Positions 16,652 to 24,986 of a stretch of DNA of 64,000 bases are shown in pieces (within the stretch, counting starts at the first letter, position 1; every line of letters begins with the position of its first letter). Location: contig CALKBX010000020.1 of NCBI GenBank assembly GCA_937775205.1, forward strand, positions 23,210 to 87,209, read 5' to 3'. This DNA comes from an uncultured Verrucomicrobiae bacterium (GTDB lineage Bacteria > Verrucomicrobiota > Verrucomicrobiia > Limisphaerales > UBA1100). The translations under genes were made by a program, and so were the position numbers. The notes below the pieces were generated by a model. The model was not told the origin of the DNA and did no database searches. It saw nothing but the letters and a program-made list of their open reading frames with translations.

Positions 16652-17161
16652 TTAGATTAAATAAAATGCCACGGTGAGGATGATGCAGACGACTGCGCCG
16701 GCGAGGATGTCGTCCATGATTACGCCCCAGCCGTTGGGGAGTTTTTGGATGGTGTCGATGGGGCCGGGTTTCCAGATGTCGAAGAGGCGGAAGAGGCCGA
16801 AGGCGGCGAGGGCCCAGAGACCCCAGTTTGGGATTTGGAAAAAGGCGGCGAGGGTGGGCTGGCTGGGGCCGGCGAATTCCATATAGGCGAAGATGCCGAG
16901 GAAGCAGATGGGGATGGCGATGATTTCGTCGAGCACGACGGAGGGTGGATCTTTTTCGCCGAGTATGCGTTCGGCGTGTTCGCAGATGCGGGCGGCGATG
17001 GGGAGGAGCAAAATGCATCCGGCGAGGTACGCCCAGAAATTGCCGGGCCAGAGGAGCAGCGCGGTGAGGGGAAAACCGCCGAGGGTGCCGGCGGTGCCGG
17101 GGGCTTTGGGCACGCGACCGAGCCAAGTGCCTTGGGCGATCCAGAGGAGCAGGCGATCCAT
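16652..17161 (-). CDS. pgpA: Phosphatidylglycerophosphatase A
   Basis: Membrane phosphatase of 169 residues that removes the phosphate from phosphatidylglycerophosphate, completing phosphatidylglycerol synthesis. Family motifs are GTAGTLGGFPLT near the N-terminus, VVLDEIIAIPI and FRLFDIWKPGPIDTIQKLPNGWGVIMDDILAG, which carry the conserved Asp residues. Three to four hydrophobic segments. It starts two bases after the stop of pgsA, which makes its substrate, so the two enzymes are consecutive in pathway and operon. Confidence 0.93.
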   Translation of the reverse strand: MDRLLLWIAQGTWLGRVPKAPGTAGTLGGFPLTALLLWPGNFWAYLAGCILLLPIAARICEHAERILGEKDPPSVVLDEIIAIPICFLGIFAYMEFAGPSQPTLAAFFQIPNWGLWALAAFGLFRLFDIWKPGPIDTIQKLPNGWGVIMDDILAGAVVCIILTVAFYLI

Positions 17162-17163
17162 GT

Positions 17164-17832
17164 TTACATATCTTTAATGTAGAGGTCGCGGTTGCTCCAG
17201 AGGTAGTGCACGCCGGAAATGGCGGTGAGCGCCACCGCGCCCCAAGTAGCGATGAAGGTGAACCAAATACTCCAAGGGCAGCCGGCGATTTGCCAGCCGA
17301 AAAATTTCACCCAACCTTCGCCCCAACCGGGATAGCTCACGAGGATGAGCATGGCGACGACGGCGACGAATTGAAAATTGGTTTTGCGTTTGCCGATGTT
17401 CTCGGCGGGGAGGACGACTTGTTTGTTGGCGGCGAGCAGGCGCAGGCCGGTGATGGCGAGCTCGCGCGCGACGATGACGATGACCATCCACGCGGGGATG
17501 AGCGAGTGACCGCCAGTGCCGGGCGCGGCAATGGCTTCGGGAAAATGATAGCCAGTGATGTCGGTTTCGGGATTCATTTTCATTCCGACGAGCAAAATGA
17601 ATCCGGCGGTGACGAGGATTTTGTCGGCCAGCGGATCCATCAGCGCGCCGAAGTCCGACTGTAAATTGCGGCGTCGGGCGATGATGCCGTCGGCGATATC
17701 GGTCATGCCGCCGATGAAAAATAACAGCGCGGCCCAAGAGGTGTTGTACGGCAACGTGTCCCACAGCACGATGATCACAAAAATGACCGTGATGAAAAAC
17801 CGCGATGTGGTGAGTTTATTCGGGAGATTCAT
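17164..17832 (-). CDS. pgsA: CDP-diacylglycerol-glycerol-3-phosphate phosphatidyltransferase
   Basis: Integral membrane enzyme of 222 residues making phosphatidylglycerophosphate. The CDP-alcohol phosphotransferase signature D-G-x2-A-R-x8-G-x3-D-x3-D is present as DGIIARRRNLQSDFGALMDPLAD. Start MNLPNKLTTSR at ATG 17832 matches the family N-terminus; the ORF track adds eight residues. It lies 7 bases after rimO and 2 bases before pgpA. The rodZ-rimO-pgsA order resembles the conserved ymfM/rodZ-pgsA neighbourhood of other bacteria. Confidence 0.94.
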   Translation of the reverse strand: MNLPNKLTTSRFFITVIFVIIVLWDTLPYNTSWAALLFFIGGMTDIADGIIARRRNLQSDFGALMDPLADKILVTAGFILLVGMKMNPETDITGYHFPEAIAAPGTGGHSLIPAWMVIVIVARELAITGLRLLAANKQVVLPAENIGKRKTNFQFVAVVAMLILVSYPGWGEGWVKFFGWQIAGCPWSIWFTFIATWGAVALTAISGVHYLWSNRDLYIKDM

Positions 17833-17839
17833 CGCGTCT

Positions 17840-19405
17840 TTACATTCTCTCCGCAATCAAATCGTAATCCGTGTGGCCCACCACGCGCACCCACGAGAAA
17901 TCGCCCAGCGGAAGTTCGCCTTTCACGTACACGCGGCCGTCGATGTCCGGCGCGTCGGCTTCGCCACGGGTGAGGGTGTATTGGGCGGCATCGAGTTTGG
18001 GGCTTTTTCGGGAGTTGTCCCGCATATGGCCGTGTTCCCACGAGCGAACGTCGGCCCCTTTGAGATCGGCATCGGTGGCAAGGCGTTCGGCGAGCACGTT
18101 TAACTTGGTGCCGACTTTGGCTTTGCCGCGCGCGCGGGAGATTTTTTTCTGCTCGGCCATCGCGGCGGCGCAGCGTTCTTTTTTGACCGCATCGGGGATT
18201 TGCCCGCGCATGCCGCCCGCGCGCGTGCCGTCTTCTTTGGAATAGGCAAACACGCCGAGCCGTTCAAATTTTGTCTCGCGAATAAACTCCAGCAACGCCT
18301 CGAAGCGCTTCTCTGTTTCGCCGGGGAACCCAACAATAAACGTGGTGCGCAGGGCAATGCCGGGGATGCCTTCGCGAATGCGGCCGATGAGATCGCGGAT
18401 GTATTGGCCATCGGTCTCGCGGCGCATTCGCTCGAGCATTACGTCGTGGATGTGCTGCAGCGGGATATCCACATAACGCGCGACCTTCGGGCAATCGGCG
18501 ATGGTTTTGATGAGTTCATCGGTCCAATGAGCGGGATGGGTGTAGAGCAGGCGAATCCAAAAATCGCCTTGCAGTTTGTTAAGTGCGCGAAGCAGCGTGC
18601 TGAGGTTCGCGCCATCGGCGGGGAGATCGGCATTGGCGCGCGCGAAATTTTCCGGCGACGAAATCGTGCGGCGATGGCCCGGGCGGAGGTCCATACCGTA
18701 ATAGGTGGAGTCCTGCGAAATGAGGTTCAGCTCTTTCACGCCTTGATCGATGAGCCGCTGCGCCTCGGCGATGAGGTCCGGTTGCGGGCGACTGCGATGA
18801 CTGCCGCGCATGCGCGGGATGATGCAAAAACTACACGGATGATTGCAGCCCTCGGCGATTTTTACATAAGCCATGTGACGCGGCGTGAGGCGGAAGCGCG
18901 GGGTTTCCACATCGGGCACGTACTCGGGGCGCGCATGAATTTCGCTGATGGGCGCGGGTGCTTTTTTGCGCGCGCGCTTGGGGGCGCCGCTGGCCGGTTG
19001 CGACGCGCGATGATCAATGGCTTCGCGCACGATGCGCGCGACGTCAGCAATTTGGTCCACGCCCATAAAGGCATCCACCTCGGGCATCAGCTTGGGGAGC
19101 TCCTTGCGGAAGCGCTGCGGCAAACAGCCGGAGACAATGAGCGCCTGTCCGGGGCGTTTGGCTTCGCGGTACTCGTCGGATTCAAGAATGGTGTCCACGC
19201 TTTCCTCCTGCGCGGTGTCGATGAAGGAACAGGTGTTAATGATCAGCGCGTCGGCTTCGGAGGGTTCGTTGGTAATCTCAAGGCCATCAGCCATGAGCGA
19301 GCCAAGCATCACTTCGGCATCGACAAGATTTTTGGCACACCCCAGCGAGATCAAGCCCACACGGGTGGGGGCAGCAACAGCATTACGTTGGGACGAGCGG
19401 GCCAT
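17840..19405 (-). CDS. rimO: Ribosomal protein uS12 methylthiotransferase
   Basis: Radical-SAM methylthiotransferase of 521 residues that modifies a conserved Asp of ribosomal protein uS12. The N-terminal UPF0004 domain has VGLISLGCAKNLVD with further Fe-S cysteines (NTCSF, GCLPQR). The radical-SAM cluster motif is CNHPCSFC, and the C-terminal TRAM-like domain ends in a region about DFSWVRVVGHTDYDL. Slightly longer than E. coli RimO through charged inserts. ATG 19405 (MARSSQRN) is preferred over 19486. Lies between a rodZ-like gene (34 bases upstream) and pgsA. Confidence 0.94.
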   Translation of the reverse strand: MARSSQRNAVAAPTRVGLISLGCAKNLVDAEVMLGSLMADGLEITNEPSEADALIINTCSFIDTAQEESVDTILESDEYREAKRPGQALIVSGCLPQRFRKELPKLMPEVDAFMGVDQIADVARIVREAIDHRASQPASGAPKRARKKAPAPISEIHARPEYVPDVETPRFRLTPRHMAYVKIAEGCNHPCSFCIIPRMRGSHRSRPQPDLIAEAQRLIDQGVKELNLISQDSTYYGMDLRPGHRRTISSPENFARANADLPADGANLSTLLRALNKLQGDFWIRLLYTHPAHWTDELIKTIADCPKVARYVDIPLQHIHDVMLERMRRETDGQYIRDLIGRIREGIPGIALRTTFIVGFPGETEKRFEALLEFIRETKFERLGVFAYSKEDGTRAGGMRGQIPDAVKKERCAAAMAEQKKISRARGKAKVGTKLNVLAERLATDADLKGADVRSWEHGHMRDNSRKSPKLDAAQYTLTRGEADAPDIDGRVYVKGELPLGDFSWVRVVGHTDYDLIAERM

Positions 19406-19439
19406 GGGCGCGGCCAGCCTAATGATTCCGAAAATAAAA

Positions 19440-19937
19440 TCAAGAGCCGGAATCGAGCGGAAGGCGATCGGCATCCGAAGCGGCATCGGGCGTGTACAGG
19501 CCGGGGCCGATGTTTTCCAAATGATCGGTGCCGTCGAATTCGCGTTTCCATTTCACGCCATAAAAAACGCCGGCTGCAATCGCCACAAACGCAAACACCG
19601 GCAGCACCAGCCGCCAGTTCACACGCGAGAAAGCGAGCATAATGGCGTCGAGAATCCCGGCGCGCAGGGCGGCATTGCCGCCATCGGGCTGGACTCCCGA
19701 TGCCTGGCCCATCTCGACATTTAGTTGTTCAAGCAGCGCCTCCGTGTCCAGCTTCAGCATATTCGCGTAGCTGCGCACAAAGCCGCGCACATACGCCGGC
19801 GCGGCAAATTCCTCAAACCGGCCGCCCTCCAGCGCCTGCACTTGGTCGGTCTTGAGCTGGGTCGTTTCCACCACCTCCGCCAGCGCCAAGCCTCTCGCTT
19901 CGCGGGCGTGTTTAAGTTGTTCAGCCACCGTTGCCAC
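19440..19937 (-). CDS. RodZ-like HTH membrane protein
   Basis: 165 residues. The N-terminal helix-turn-helix (MATVAEQLKHAREARGLALA, TQLKTDQVQALEGGRFEEF, APAYVRGFVRSYANML) is the HTH_25/RodZ type, followed by one transmembrane helix (WRLVLPVFAFVAIAAGVFYGV, about 108-128) and a short external tail. RodZ links MreB to the cell wall; this protein lacks the large periplasmic domain, so a shape role is plausible but unproven. First gene of the rodZ-rimO-pgsA-pgpA set. Paired palindromes lie just upstream. Confidence 0.85.
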   Translation of the reverse strand: MATVAEQLKHAREARGLALAEVVETTQLKTDQVQALEGGRFEEFAAPAYVRGFVRSYANMLKLDTEALLEQLNVEMGQASGVQPDGGNAALRAGILDAIMLAFSRVNWRLVLPVFAFVAIAAGVFYGVKWKREFDGTDHLENIGPGLYTPDAASDADRLPLDSGS

Positions 19938-19955
19938 GCAGCCAATCTAACTGCC

Positions 19956-20007
19956 GTTCACAATGATTGGCACAAAAAGTTATCCCAATGACATTGTGAA
20001 CATTGGG
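19956..20007. promoter_or_regulatory. Overlapping palindromes between divergent rodZ-like and MBL genes
   Basis: GTTCACAATG (19956-19965) is repeated inverted as CATTGTGAAC (19992-20001), and CCCAATG / CATTGGG (19984-20007) overlaps its right arm. The position between two divergent starts fits an operator or a shared regulatory structure. No known consensus was recognised. Confidence 0.4.
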
Positions 20008-20035
20008 TGAATCAATGTAGCCCGCAACATTTACA

Positions 20036-20857
20036 ATGCCCGCGACTTCCGGTAGGTTTTCCCGCCAAGTGAGCAAGGCAACCCTTCACGCGCTAGGCAC
20101 AGGCGATGGCTGGGCCGGCGATTCGCGCGGGCACTCGGCGTTCGTTTACCGGCTCGGCGGACGCACGCTGCTGATCGATTGCGGCGAACCGGTGAGCCGC
20201 CGTCTGCGTGCCGCCGGCATTGCGCCCGATGATCTCGATGGCATTTTGCTGACCCATCTGCACTGCGATCATATCGGCGGATTTTTCATGTTGATGCAGG
20301 GGTTTTGGCTCGAAAAACGCACGCGAGATTTGACCGTGCATATGCCCGCCGAAGGCCTCGAGCCGGTGCGCCGGATGCTGGATGCCGCCTTTATTTTCCG
20401 CGAACTGATGCCGGCCGCGCTGGACTTCGCCCCGCTCACCGCCGGTGAGCCGCTGCAAATTGGCCCCATAAAAATCACCCCGCACCCCACCACCCACCTC
20501 GAAACGTTACGTCAACATTTTCAGGAAAAATATCCGCAAGGCTTTGAAGCGTTCAGTTTTATTTTAGAAACCGGAGACACCCGCATCGCCCACAGCGGAG
20601 ACATCGGTGCCGCGACCGATCTCGAGCCGTTGCTGGAAAAGCCGCTGGATCTCTTCTGCTGCGAACTCGCCCACGTGGAGCCCGCCGAACTCTTCTCGCT
20701 GCTTGCCACCAAACAAATCGGCCACGTCTGTTTCACCCACCTCTCGCGCCAACACCGCGAAAATATCGAAGCCCTGAAAACCCAAGCCGCCGAGGCATTG
20801 GGAGAGATGGAGGTGACGTTTTTGGAAGACGATCAGTTGGTTGAGATTTCAGATTGA
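20036..20857 (+). CDS. MBL-fold metallo-hydrolase, RNase Z-like
   Basis: 273-residue metallo-beta-lactamase-fold hydrolase. The metal-binding motif HLHCDHIGG (HxHxDH type) is at about residues 80-88, with later metal ligands in PHPTTHLET, AHSGDIG and CFTHLSRQHREN. The early region SRGHSAFVYRLGGRTLLIDCGEP resembles RNase Z and arylsulfatase-like MBL proteins. Substrate could be RNA 3' ends or a small ester; it cannot be told apart here. Single gene, divergent from the rodZ-like operon and followed by a family C palindrome. Confidence 0.8.
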   Translation: MPATSGRFSRQVSKATLHALGTGDGWAGDSRGHSAFVYRLGGRTLLIDCGEPVSRRLRAAGIAPDDLDGILLTHLHCDHIGGFFMLMQGFWLEKRTRDLTVHMPAEGLEPVRRMLDAAFIFRELMPAALDFAPLTAGEPLQIGPIKITPHPTTHLETLRQHFQEKYPQGFEAFSFILETGDTRIAHSGDIGAATDLEPLLEKPLDLFCCELAHVEPAELFSLLATKQIGHVCFTHLSRQHRENIEALKTQAAEALGEMEVTFLEDDQLVEISD

Positions 20858-20892
20858 AGATTCACGAGTGACGGTGGGTTTGTCCCTCAAAC

Positions 20893-20911
20893 CCCGGGCC
20901 ACCGGCCCGGG
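20893..20911. repeat. Family C palindrome CCCGGGCC-ACC-GGCCCGGG
   Basis: Perfect 8-bp arms with a 3-base loop, followed by GCTACA. The same element with one change (CCCAGGCC) is at 26695-26713, again followed by GCTACA, and a half copy is near 16604. Between convergent genes here. Confidence 0.85.
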
Positions 20912-20934
20912 CTACAACCCGCGACCAACGGCCG

Positions 20935-21645
20935 CTACCGGCTCGACTGCATTAGAATCAAATCCTTCTTGTGGCGTTCGTTGTCCGCGCGCATTCGGGT
21001 GGACATTTTGGCGGCGAGGGAGCTGAGGAAGGGGGTGGCGATTTCGGGTTGTTGATCTACAAGGCGCTCGAATTCCTTGGCGTCGATCTTGAGCAGCACG
21101 CCATTGCTGTTGGCCACGATGTCGGCGCTGCGTTTGCCGCGGTCGAACAGTGAAATTTCCCCGAACACTTCGCCCGCCTTCAGCGTGGCGAGCAGCGTTT
21201 CCTTGCCGCCCACCATCTTGCGCACGCGCACCACGCCTTCGAGCAGCACAAACATCGCGTCGCCCACGTCGCCTTCGTTCACGAGGATTTCGAACTTCGC
21301 AAACTTTTGCACCTCCATACTTTGCGCGAAGCGGCCGCGTTGTTGGTCGCTCATCCCCTTGAAAATTTCCACGCCCTCCAGCGTGCCCACGGGAACGCCC
21401 GGGATGAGTGGGCTATGCACGATGGTGCCGGGCTTCATCAAGCCCGCGGCTTTTTCAAAAAAGAGGCCCAGCTCCGGCAGCTCACCGGCGCGCGCCCATT
21501 GCTCGGTGTCCTCGAGATAAAGCCAAATGGCATCAGTCACGCGCGCCTCGCGAATCCATTGAGTGAGCGTGGGGAAATCGATGGGGCCGTAAACCACGTC
21601 ATCCGCAGCCCACACCTTATAAGTTCGATTCGTCGCCATCGCCAT
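20935..21645 (-). CDS. GYF-like plus cyclic-nucleotide-binding domain protein
   Basis: 236 residues from ATG 21645. The N-terminal part (about 8-62) is GYF_2-like (YKVWAADDVVYGPIDFPTLT, then WLYLEDTEQWARA), a protein-interaction module. The rest (about 88-200) is a cyclic-nucleotide-binding domain: VNEGDVGDAMFVLLEGVVRV and a phosphate-binding cassette FGEISLFDRGKRSADIVA. The Glu that contacts ribose and the Arg that contacts phosphate (R-S-A) are present, so cAMP or cGMP binding is credible. There is no DNA-binding helix-turn-helix; the C-terminus is a charged helix, so this is not a CRP-type regulator. It lies on the same strand 151 bases downstream of the FtsK-adenylyl cyclase gene and may be its receptor. 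Confidence 0.88.
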   Translation of the reverse strand: MAMATNRTYKVWAADDVVYGPIDFPTLTQWIREARVTDAIWLYLEDTEQWARAGELPELGLFFEKAAGLMKPGTIVHSPLIPGVPVGTLEGVEIFKGMSDQQRGRFAQSMEVQKFAKFEILVNEGDVGDAMFVLLEGVVRVRKMVGGKETLLATLKAGEVFGEISLFDRGKRSADIVANSNGVLLKIDAKEFERLVDQQPEIATPFLSSLAAKMSTRMRADNERHKKDLILMQSSR

Positions 21646-21659
21646 CGCGGGCAAGTTAC

Positions 21660-21790
21660 GCCGAGGAGGGTTGAATGGAAAGGGGATTTTGAAGGCCCAA
21701 AGTCCAATGACCAAATCCCAAGAGAGTGCGAAAGTGGGTTATTGGAATTTGGGTATTCCTTGGGCCTTGGGTTTTGGGGCTTGGGCATTC
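21660..21790. repeat. CCAAATCC/TTGGG-type imperfect inverted repeats
   Basis: The 151-base gap between the FtsK-cyclase stop and the CNB gene contains AAGGCCCAAAGTCCAATGAC on one side and many TTGGG/TTTGGG motifs on the other (GGGTTATTGGAATTTGGG, CCTTGGGCCTTGGG). These can pair imperfectly as a long irregular hairpin. No promoter or T-run terminator was found in the gap, so co-transcription remains possible. Confidence 0.6.
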
Positions 21791-21796
21791 CCGCCC

Positions 21797-24700
21797 TTAA
21801 ACCAATTCCGCCACGCCTTGCCCGCGTCCATCGGCGCCGCCTCCGTCGAGGTCGATGAGAATCTCGCGGGGCTCGTGGCCTTGGGCGGGGCCTACGATTC
21901 CGCGGTCTTCTAGCTCGTCCATAATGCGGGCGGCGCGGGTGTAGCCGAGACGTAGGCGACGTTGCAGTTTGGAGACGCTGGCTTTTTGTTCGCTGCGGAT
22001 CACCTCGATGCATTGCTGGATGAGATCTTCATCCTCACCGCTGACGGCCGAGCCAGCCAAAGCGGGTTTGGAAAGTTGCTGGGTGATGTCCACCTCGAAC
22101 TTCGGTTTGCCTTGGCCGGTGATGAAGCTGACGATTTGTTGCACCTCTTCGTCGGTGACGAGCGGGCCTTGCGCGCGAGTGGGTTTGGGCGCGCCGGGCG
22201 GTTGATAAAGCATGTCGCCTTTGCCTAAAAGTTTCTCCGCGCCCATCTCATCGAGGATGACGCGGCTGTCGATTTTCGAGGCCACCTGAAACGCAATGCG
22301 GCTCGGAATGTTGGCTTTGATGACGCCGGTGATGACTTTCACGCTGGGGCGCTGGGTGGCCACGATGCAGTGGATGCCGGCGGCGCGAGCCATTTGGGTG
22401 ATGCGGGCGATGGCGTTTTCCACCTCGGCGGGCGCGGTGAGCATGAGATCGGCCAGCTCGTCGATGACCACCACGATGTAACTGAGGCGATCTGGGATCT
22501 CGATTTCTTCGTCGCGGGGCACGACGATTTCTTCATCGATTTCCACGGCGAATCCTTCGGAGCTTCCGCGCTCGCCATCAAAGAGAGTCATCTGCGGCTC
22601 CGGCTCGGCGGGCGGTTTGTCGCGGCGGCGTTTGTTGAAGGATTGGATGTTCTTCACGTTCTCCTTTGCAAAAATCTTGTAGCGCTTTTCCATTTCCGAA
22701 ACCACCCAGCGCAAAGCGAGAATGACTTTTTTGGGATCGGTGACCACCGGCATCGCGAGGTGCGGCAGGGTGTTGTACATTTGCAGCTCCACCACTTTGG
22801 GATCGATCATCACCAGCCGTAATTCGTCCGGCGAAAACTTGTAAAGTAACGAGGTGACGATGCCGTTCATACACACGCTCTTGCCCGCGCCGGTGGCGCC
22901 GGCGATGAGCAAATGCGGCATCTCGGCGAGATCGGCCACGATAGGTTTGCCGTACACATCCTTGCCCAACGCCACGGGCACTTTGGCTTTGCTTTTCTTC
23001 CACTCATCACTCTCGAGCAAATCGCGCATAATGACTTTCGTCTTGATGCGGTTGGGCACCTCAACACCCACGGTGCTCTTGCCGGGCACGGGGGCGAGAA
23101 TGTTGATACGTTCCGCCTTCAATGCGGCAGTGACATTGTTGGTGTAGGTGGTGATTTTCTCCATCTTCACGCCCGGCGCGGGATGGAACTCAAAGCGGGT
23201 GATGGTTGGCCCTTTCGTGATGTCGCCCAACGCGACTTCTACGCCGAATTGCTTGAGCGTTTGCTGGATGGTAATGGCGGCGGCTTTGAGTTCGTCGGTG
23301 GAGTCGACGGCGGTGGCAATAAATTCGGGCGCCTGGAGAAATTCGACCGGCGGCAGTTTGTAATTCTCAATCAGCGGGCCGCGCGCCACAGCGGTGGGCT
23401 TGGGCCGTTTGAGTTGCTTGGGCCTGACGGGGCCGGTGCTGGAAATGGCGGGGGCGATGTGCACCGTAGGCTCGGTGTCGTCCTTCGAGTCACCGAGAAT
23501 ATCTTTCGTAGTGGCTGCGCCGTGGTCGGCTTTTTCTGTCAATGCCACCTCGGGATTTGCGGTGAGGTCTTCGTCCTCGAAAACTGTTTCGGGCAAAGCC
23601 GCCACGGCAACGGCCACGGTGTAAATTTCTGCTTTTTGGCTGAGGCCTTCCAACACAAATTCTCCCAACAACCGCACTTCGTACTGAGGTTGGCTGATGA
23701 GATCCTGCTGGATTTTTCCTGAAACCGCCACGCCGCCGACCGGCGCGTATTCCTCAATGCGCGAGGCGATGTTCACGCCGTCGCCGAGAATGTCATTGCC
23801 TTCGCGGACGACGTCGCCCTGATGAATGCCGATGCGCAGTTCAAGATGCTCCTCGCCGAGCACTTTCGCCTGAATGGCCAGCGCGCACTCAACCGCGCTG
23901 AGCGAGCTGTCGAAACTCAAAAGTAAACCATCGCCGATTTCCTTGAGCCATTCGCCTTCAAATTGTTTGACCAATGGCTTGAGCAGGCGGCGTTGTTTTT
24001 TAAGGAGCTTCAGCGCCGCTTTTTCATCGCGATTGGCGAGGGCGGAATAATCCACGATATCCGTGAACACAATCGCCGCCAACTTGCGGCGCGGTTCCGG
24101 GGCGGCATCCTCATCATCGACGGCCACCTTGGGGCGCGCTTGCGGTTGGCTGAGGTCGATGATGTTTGGCTCTTCGTTAGTGACGCCAATGGGCATCGCT
24201 TGGGCGGCGTTGGCCAATTCTTTTTGCAAATCCGCCACGCGCTGTTGCAGTTCAGCTTCGCGTTGGTTCAGCTCGATCTCTTCGTTGGCCAGCGGCTGCG
24301 AGCGATCCACCTTGGGCAGCTTCCATTTTGTCCACGCGGCTTTGGCCCATTCTTTGAGTTGAAAATTAGTGAGATAAAGCAGGCTCACCAAATACACCGC
24401 CAGCAATAACACCGTGGCGCCCGCCGTGCCCACGTGTTGGAAAATGCCTTTGTGCAACAGCATGCCCACATAGCCGCCGGCGTCCACTGTGTTCAGGCTT
24501 TTCGCCAGTCCGCCAAAGAGGCCGGGATATAAACTCAACCCCGCCGACCCCGCCAGCACCAGCGCCGCCGCCCACGGCCAGCGCTTGCGCAAGCCGTCGA
24601 GTTTATCGGTGAAAAATGCGATGGCGAAAATCAGTGTCAACGGCGGCAACAAATACGCCGACGCGCCCAGCGCCATAAAGCACCCCTGAGCCAGCCACGC

Positions 24701-24886
24701 GCCAAGCGTGCCCACGAGATTGTGCAGGGGGTCGTTGACGTTCGTGCCGTTGAGCAACAGATCGCCTTTATCAAAGGAAAACAGCGCCAACAAAAATAAC
24801 ACAGCCAGAGCCAGTAGCCCTATACCGAGCACTTCGTTGGCACCTCCTTTGGAATCCAGTTTTTTGGGAGCCTCCTTACGCGCCAT
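21797..24886 (-). CDS. ftsK: FtsK/SpoIIIE DNA translocase with inserted class III adenylyl cyclase domain
   Basis: 1029 residues. The N-terminus has about four membrane helices (18-40, 66-93, 105-120, 155-175). A coiled region (200-230) leads to a complete class III nucleotide cyclase domain (about 266-425), then a Pro-rich linker and the FtsK alpha/beta motor with Walker A GATGAGKS (663-670) and Walker B VVVIDELADLM (D809, E810), and a C-terminal winged-helix gamma domain (about 950-1010). In the cyclase the metal Asp residues (FTDI, D276; IGDG, D319), adenine-type Lys315 and Asp365, Asn372 and Arg376 (GDGVNIASR) are all present, predicting active adenylyl rather than guanylyl cyclase. The motor also has an acidic insert of about 45 residues (750-797). 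FtsK pumps DNA at the septum; coupling to cAMP synthesis is inference. No frameshift or internal stop separates the parts. Confidence 0.95.
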   Translation of the reverse strand: MARKEAPKKLDSKGGANEVLGIGLLALAVLFLLALFSFDKGDLLLNGTNVNDPLHNLVGTLGAWLAQGCFMALGASAYLLPPLTLIFAIAFFTDKLDGLRKRWPWAAALVLAGSAGLSLYPGLFGGLAKSLNTVDAGGYVGMLLHKGIFQHVGTAGATVLLLAVYLVSLLYLTNFQLKEWAKAAWTKWKLPKVDRSQPLANEEIELNQREAELQQRVADLQKELANAAQAMPIGVTNEEPNIIDLSQPQARPKVAVDDEDAAPEPRRKLAAIVFTDIVDYSALANRDEKAALKLLKKQRRLLKPLVKQFEGEWLKEIGDGLLLSFDSSLSAVECALAIQAKVLGEEHLELRIGIHQGDVVREGNDILGDGVNIASRIEEYAPVGGVAVSGKIQQDLISQPQYEVRLLGEFVLEGLSQKAEIYTVAVAVAALPETVFEDEDLTANPEVALTEKADHGAATTKDILGDSKDDTEPTVHIAPAISSTGPVRPKQLKRPKPTAVARGPLIENYKLPPVEFLQAPEFIATAVDSTDELKAAAITIQQTLKQFGVEVALGDITKGPTITRFEFHPAPGVKMEKITTYTNNVTAALKAERINILAPVPGKSTVGVEVPNRIKTKVIMRDLLESDEWKKSKAKVPVALGKDVYGKPIVADLAEMPHLLIAGATGAGKSVCMNGIVTSLLYKFSPDELRLVMIDPKVVELQMYNTLPHLAMPVVTDPKKVILALRWVVSEMEKRYKIFAKENVKNIQSFNKRRRDKPPAEPEPQMTLFDGERGSSEGFAVEIDEEIVVPRDEEIEIPDRLSYIVVVIDELADLMLTAPAEVENAIARITQMARAAGIHCIVATQRPSVKVITGVIKANIPSRIAFQVASKIDSRVILDEMGAEKLLGKGDMLYQPPGAPKPTRAQGPLVTDEEVQQIVSFITGQGKPKFEVDITQQLSKPALAGSAVSGEDEDLIQQCIEVIRSEQKASVSKLQRRLRLGYTRAARIMDELEDRGIVGPAQGHEPREILIDLDGGGADGRGQGVAELV

Positions 24887-24947
24887 CCGCCAAAAGTAGA
24901 GCAGAAAATGAGGCGTTTTACAAACTCAAACTGGGGGAGGGGATGAA

Positions 24948-24969
24948 CCGCCAAGACACGTCTTGGCGG
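24948..24969. repeat. Short family A palindrome
   Basis: CCGCCAAGAC-AC-GTCTTGGCGG, a perfect 10-bp stem with a 2-base loop, preceded by GAA and followed by CTCAAAAA, as in the ends of the other family A copies. Located between the divergent FtsK-cyclase and YihY starts. Confidence 0.85.
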
Positions 24970-24986
24970 CTCAAAAATTGTCTCAC

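Noticed and set aside
24963-24986. TTG start of the YihY ORF at 24963
   Set aside because: It falls within the family A palindrome; ATG 24987 gives a normal start.
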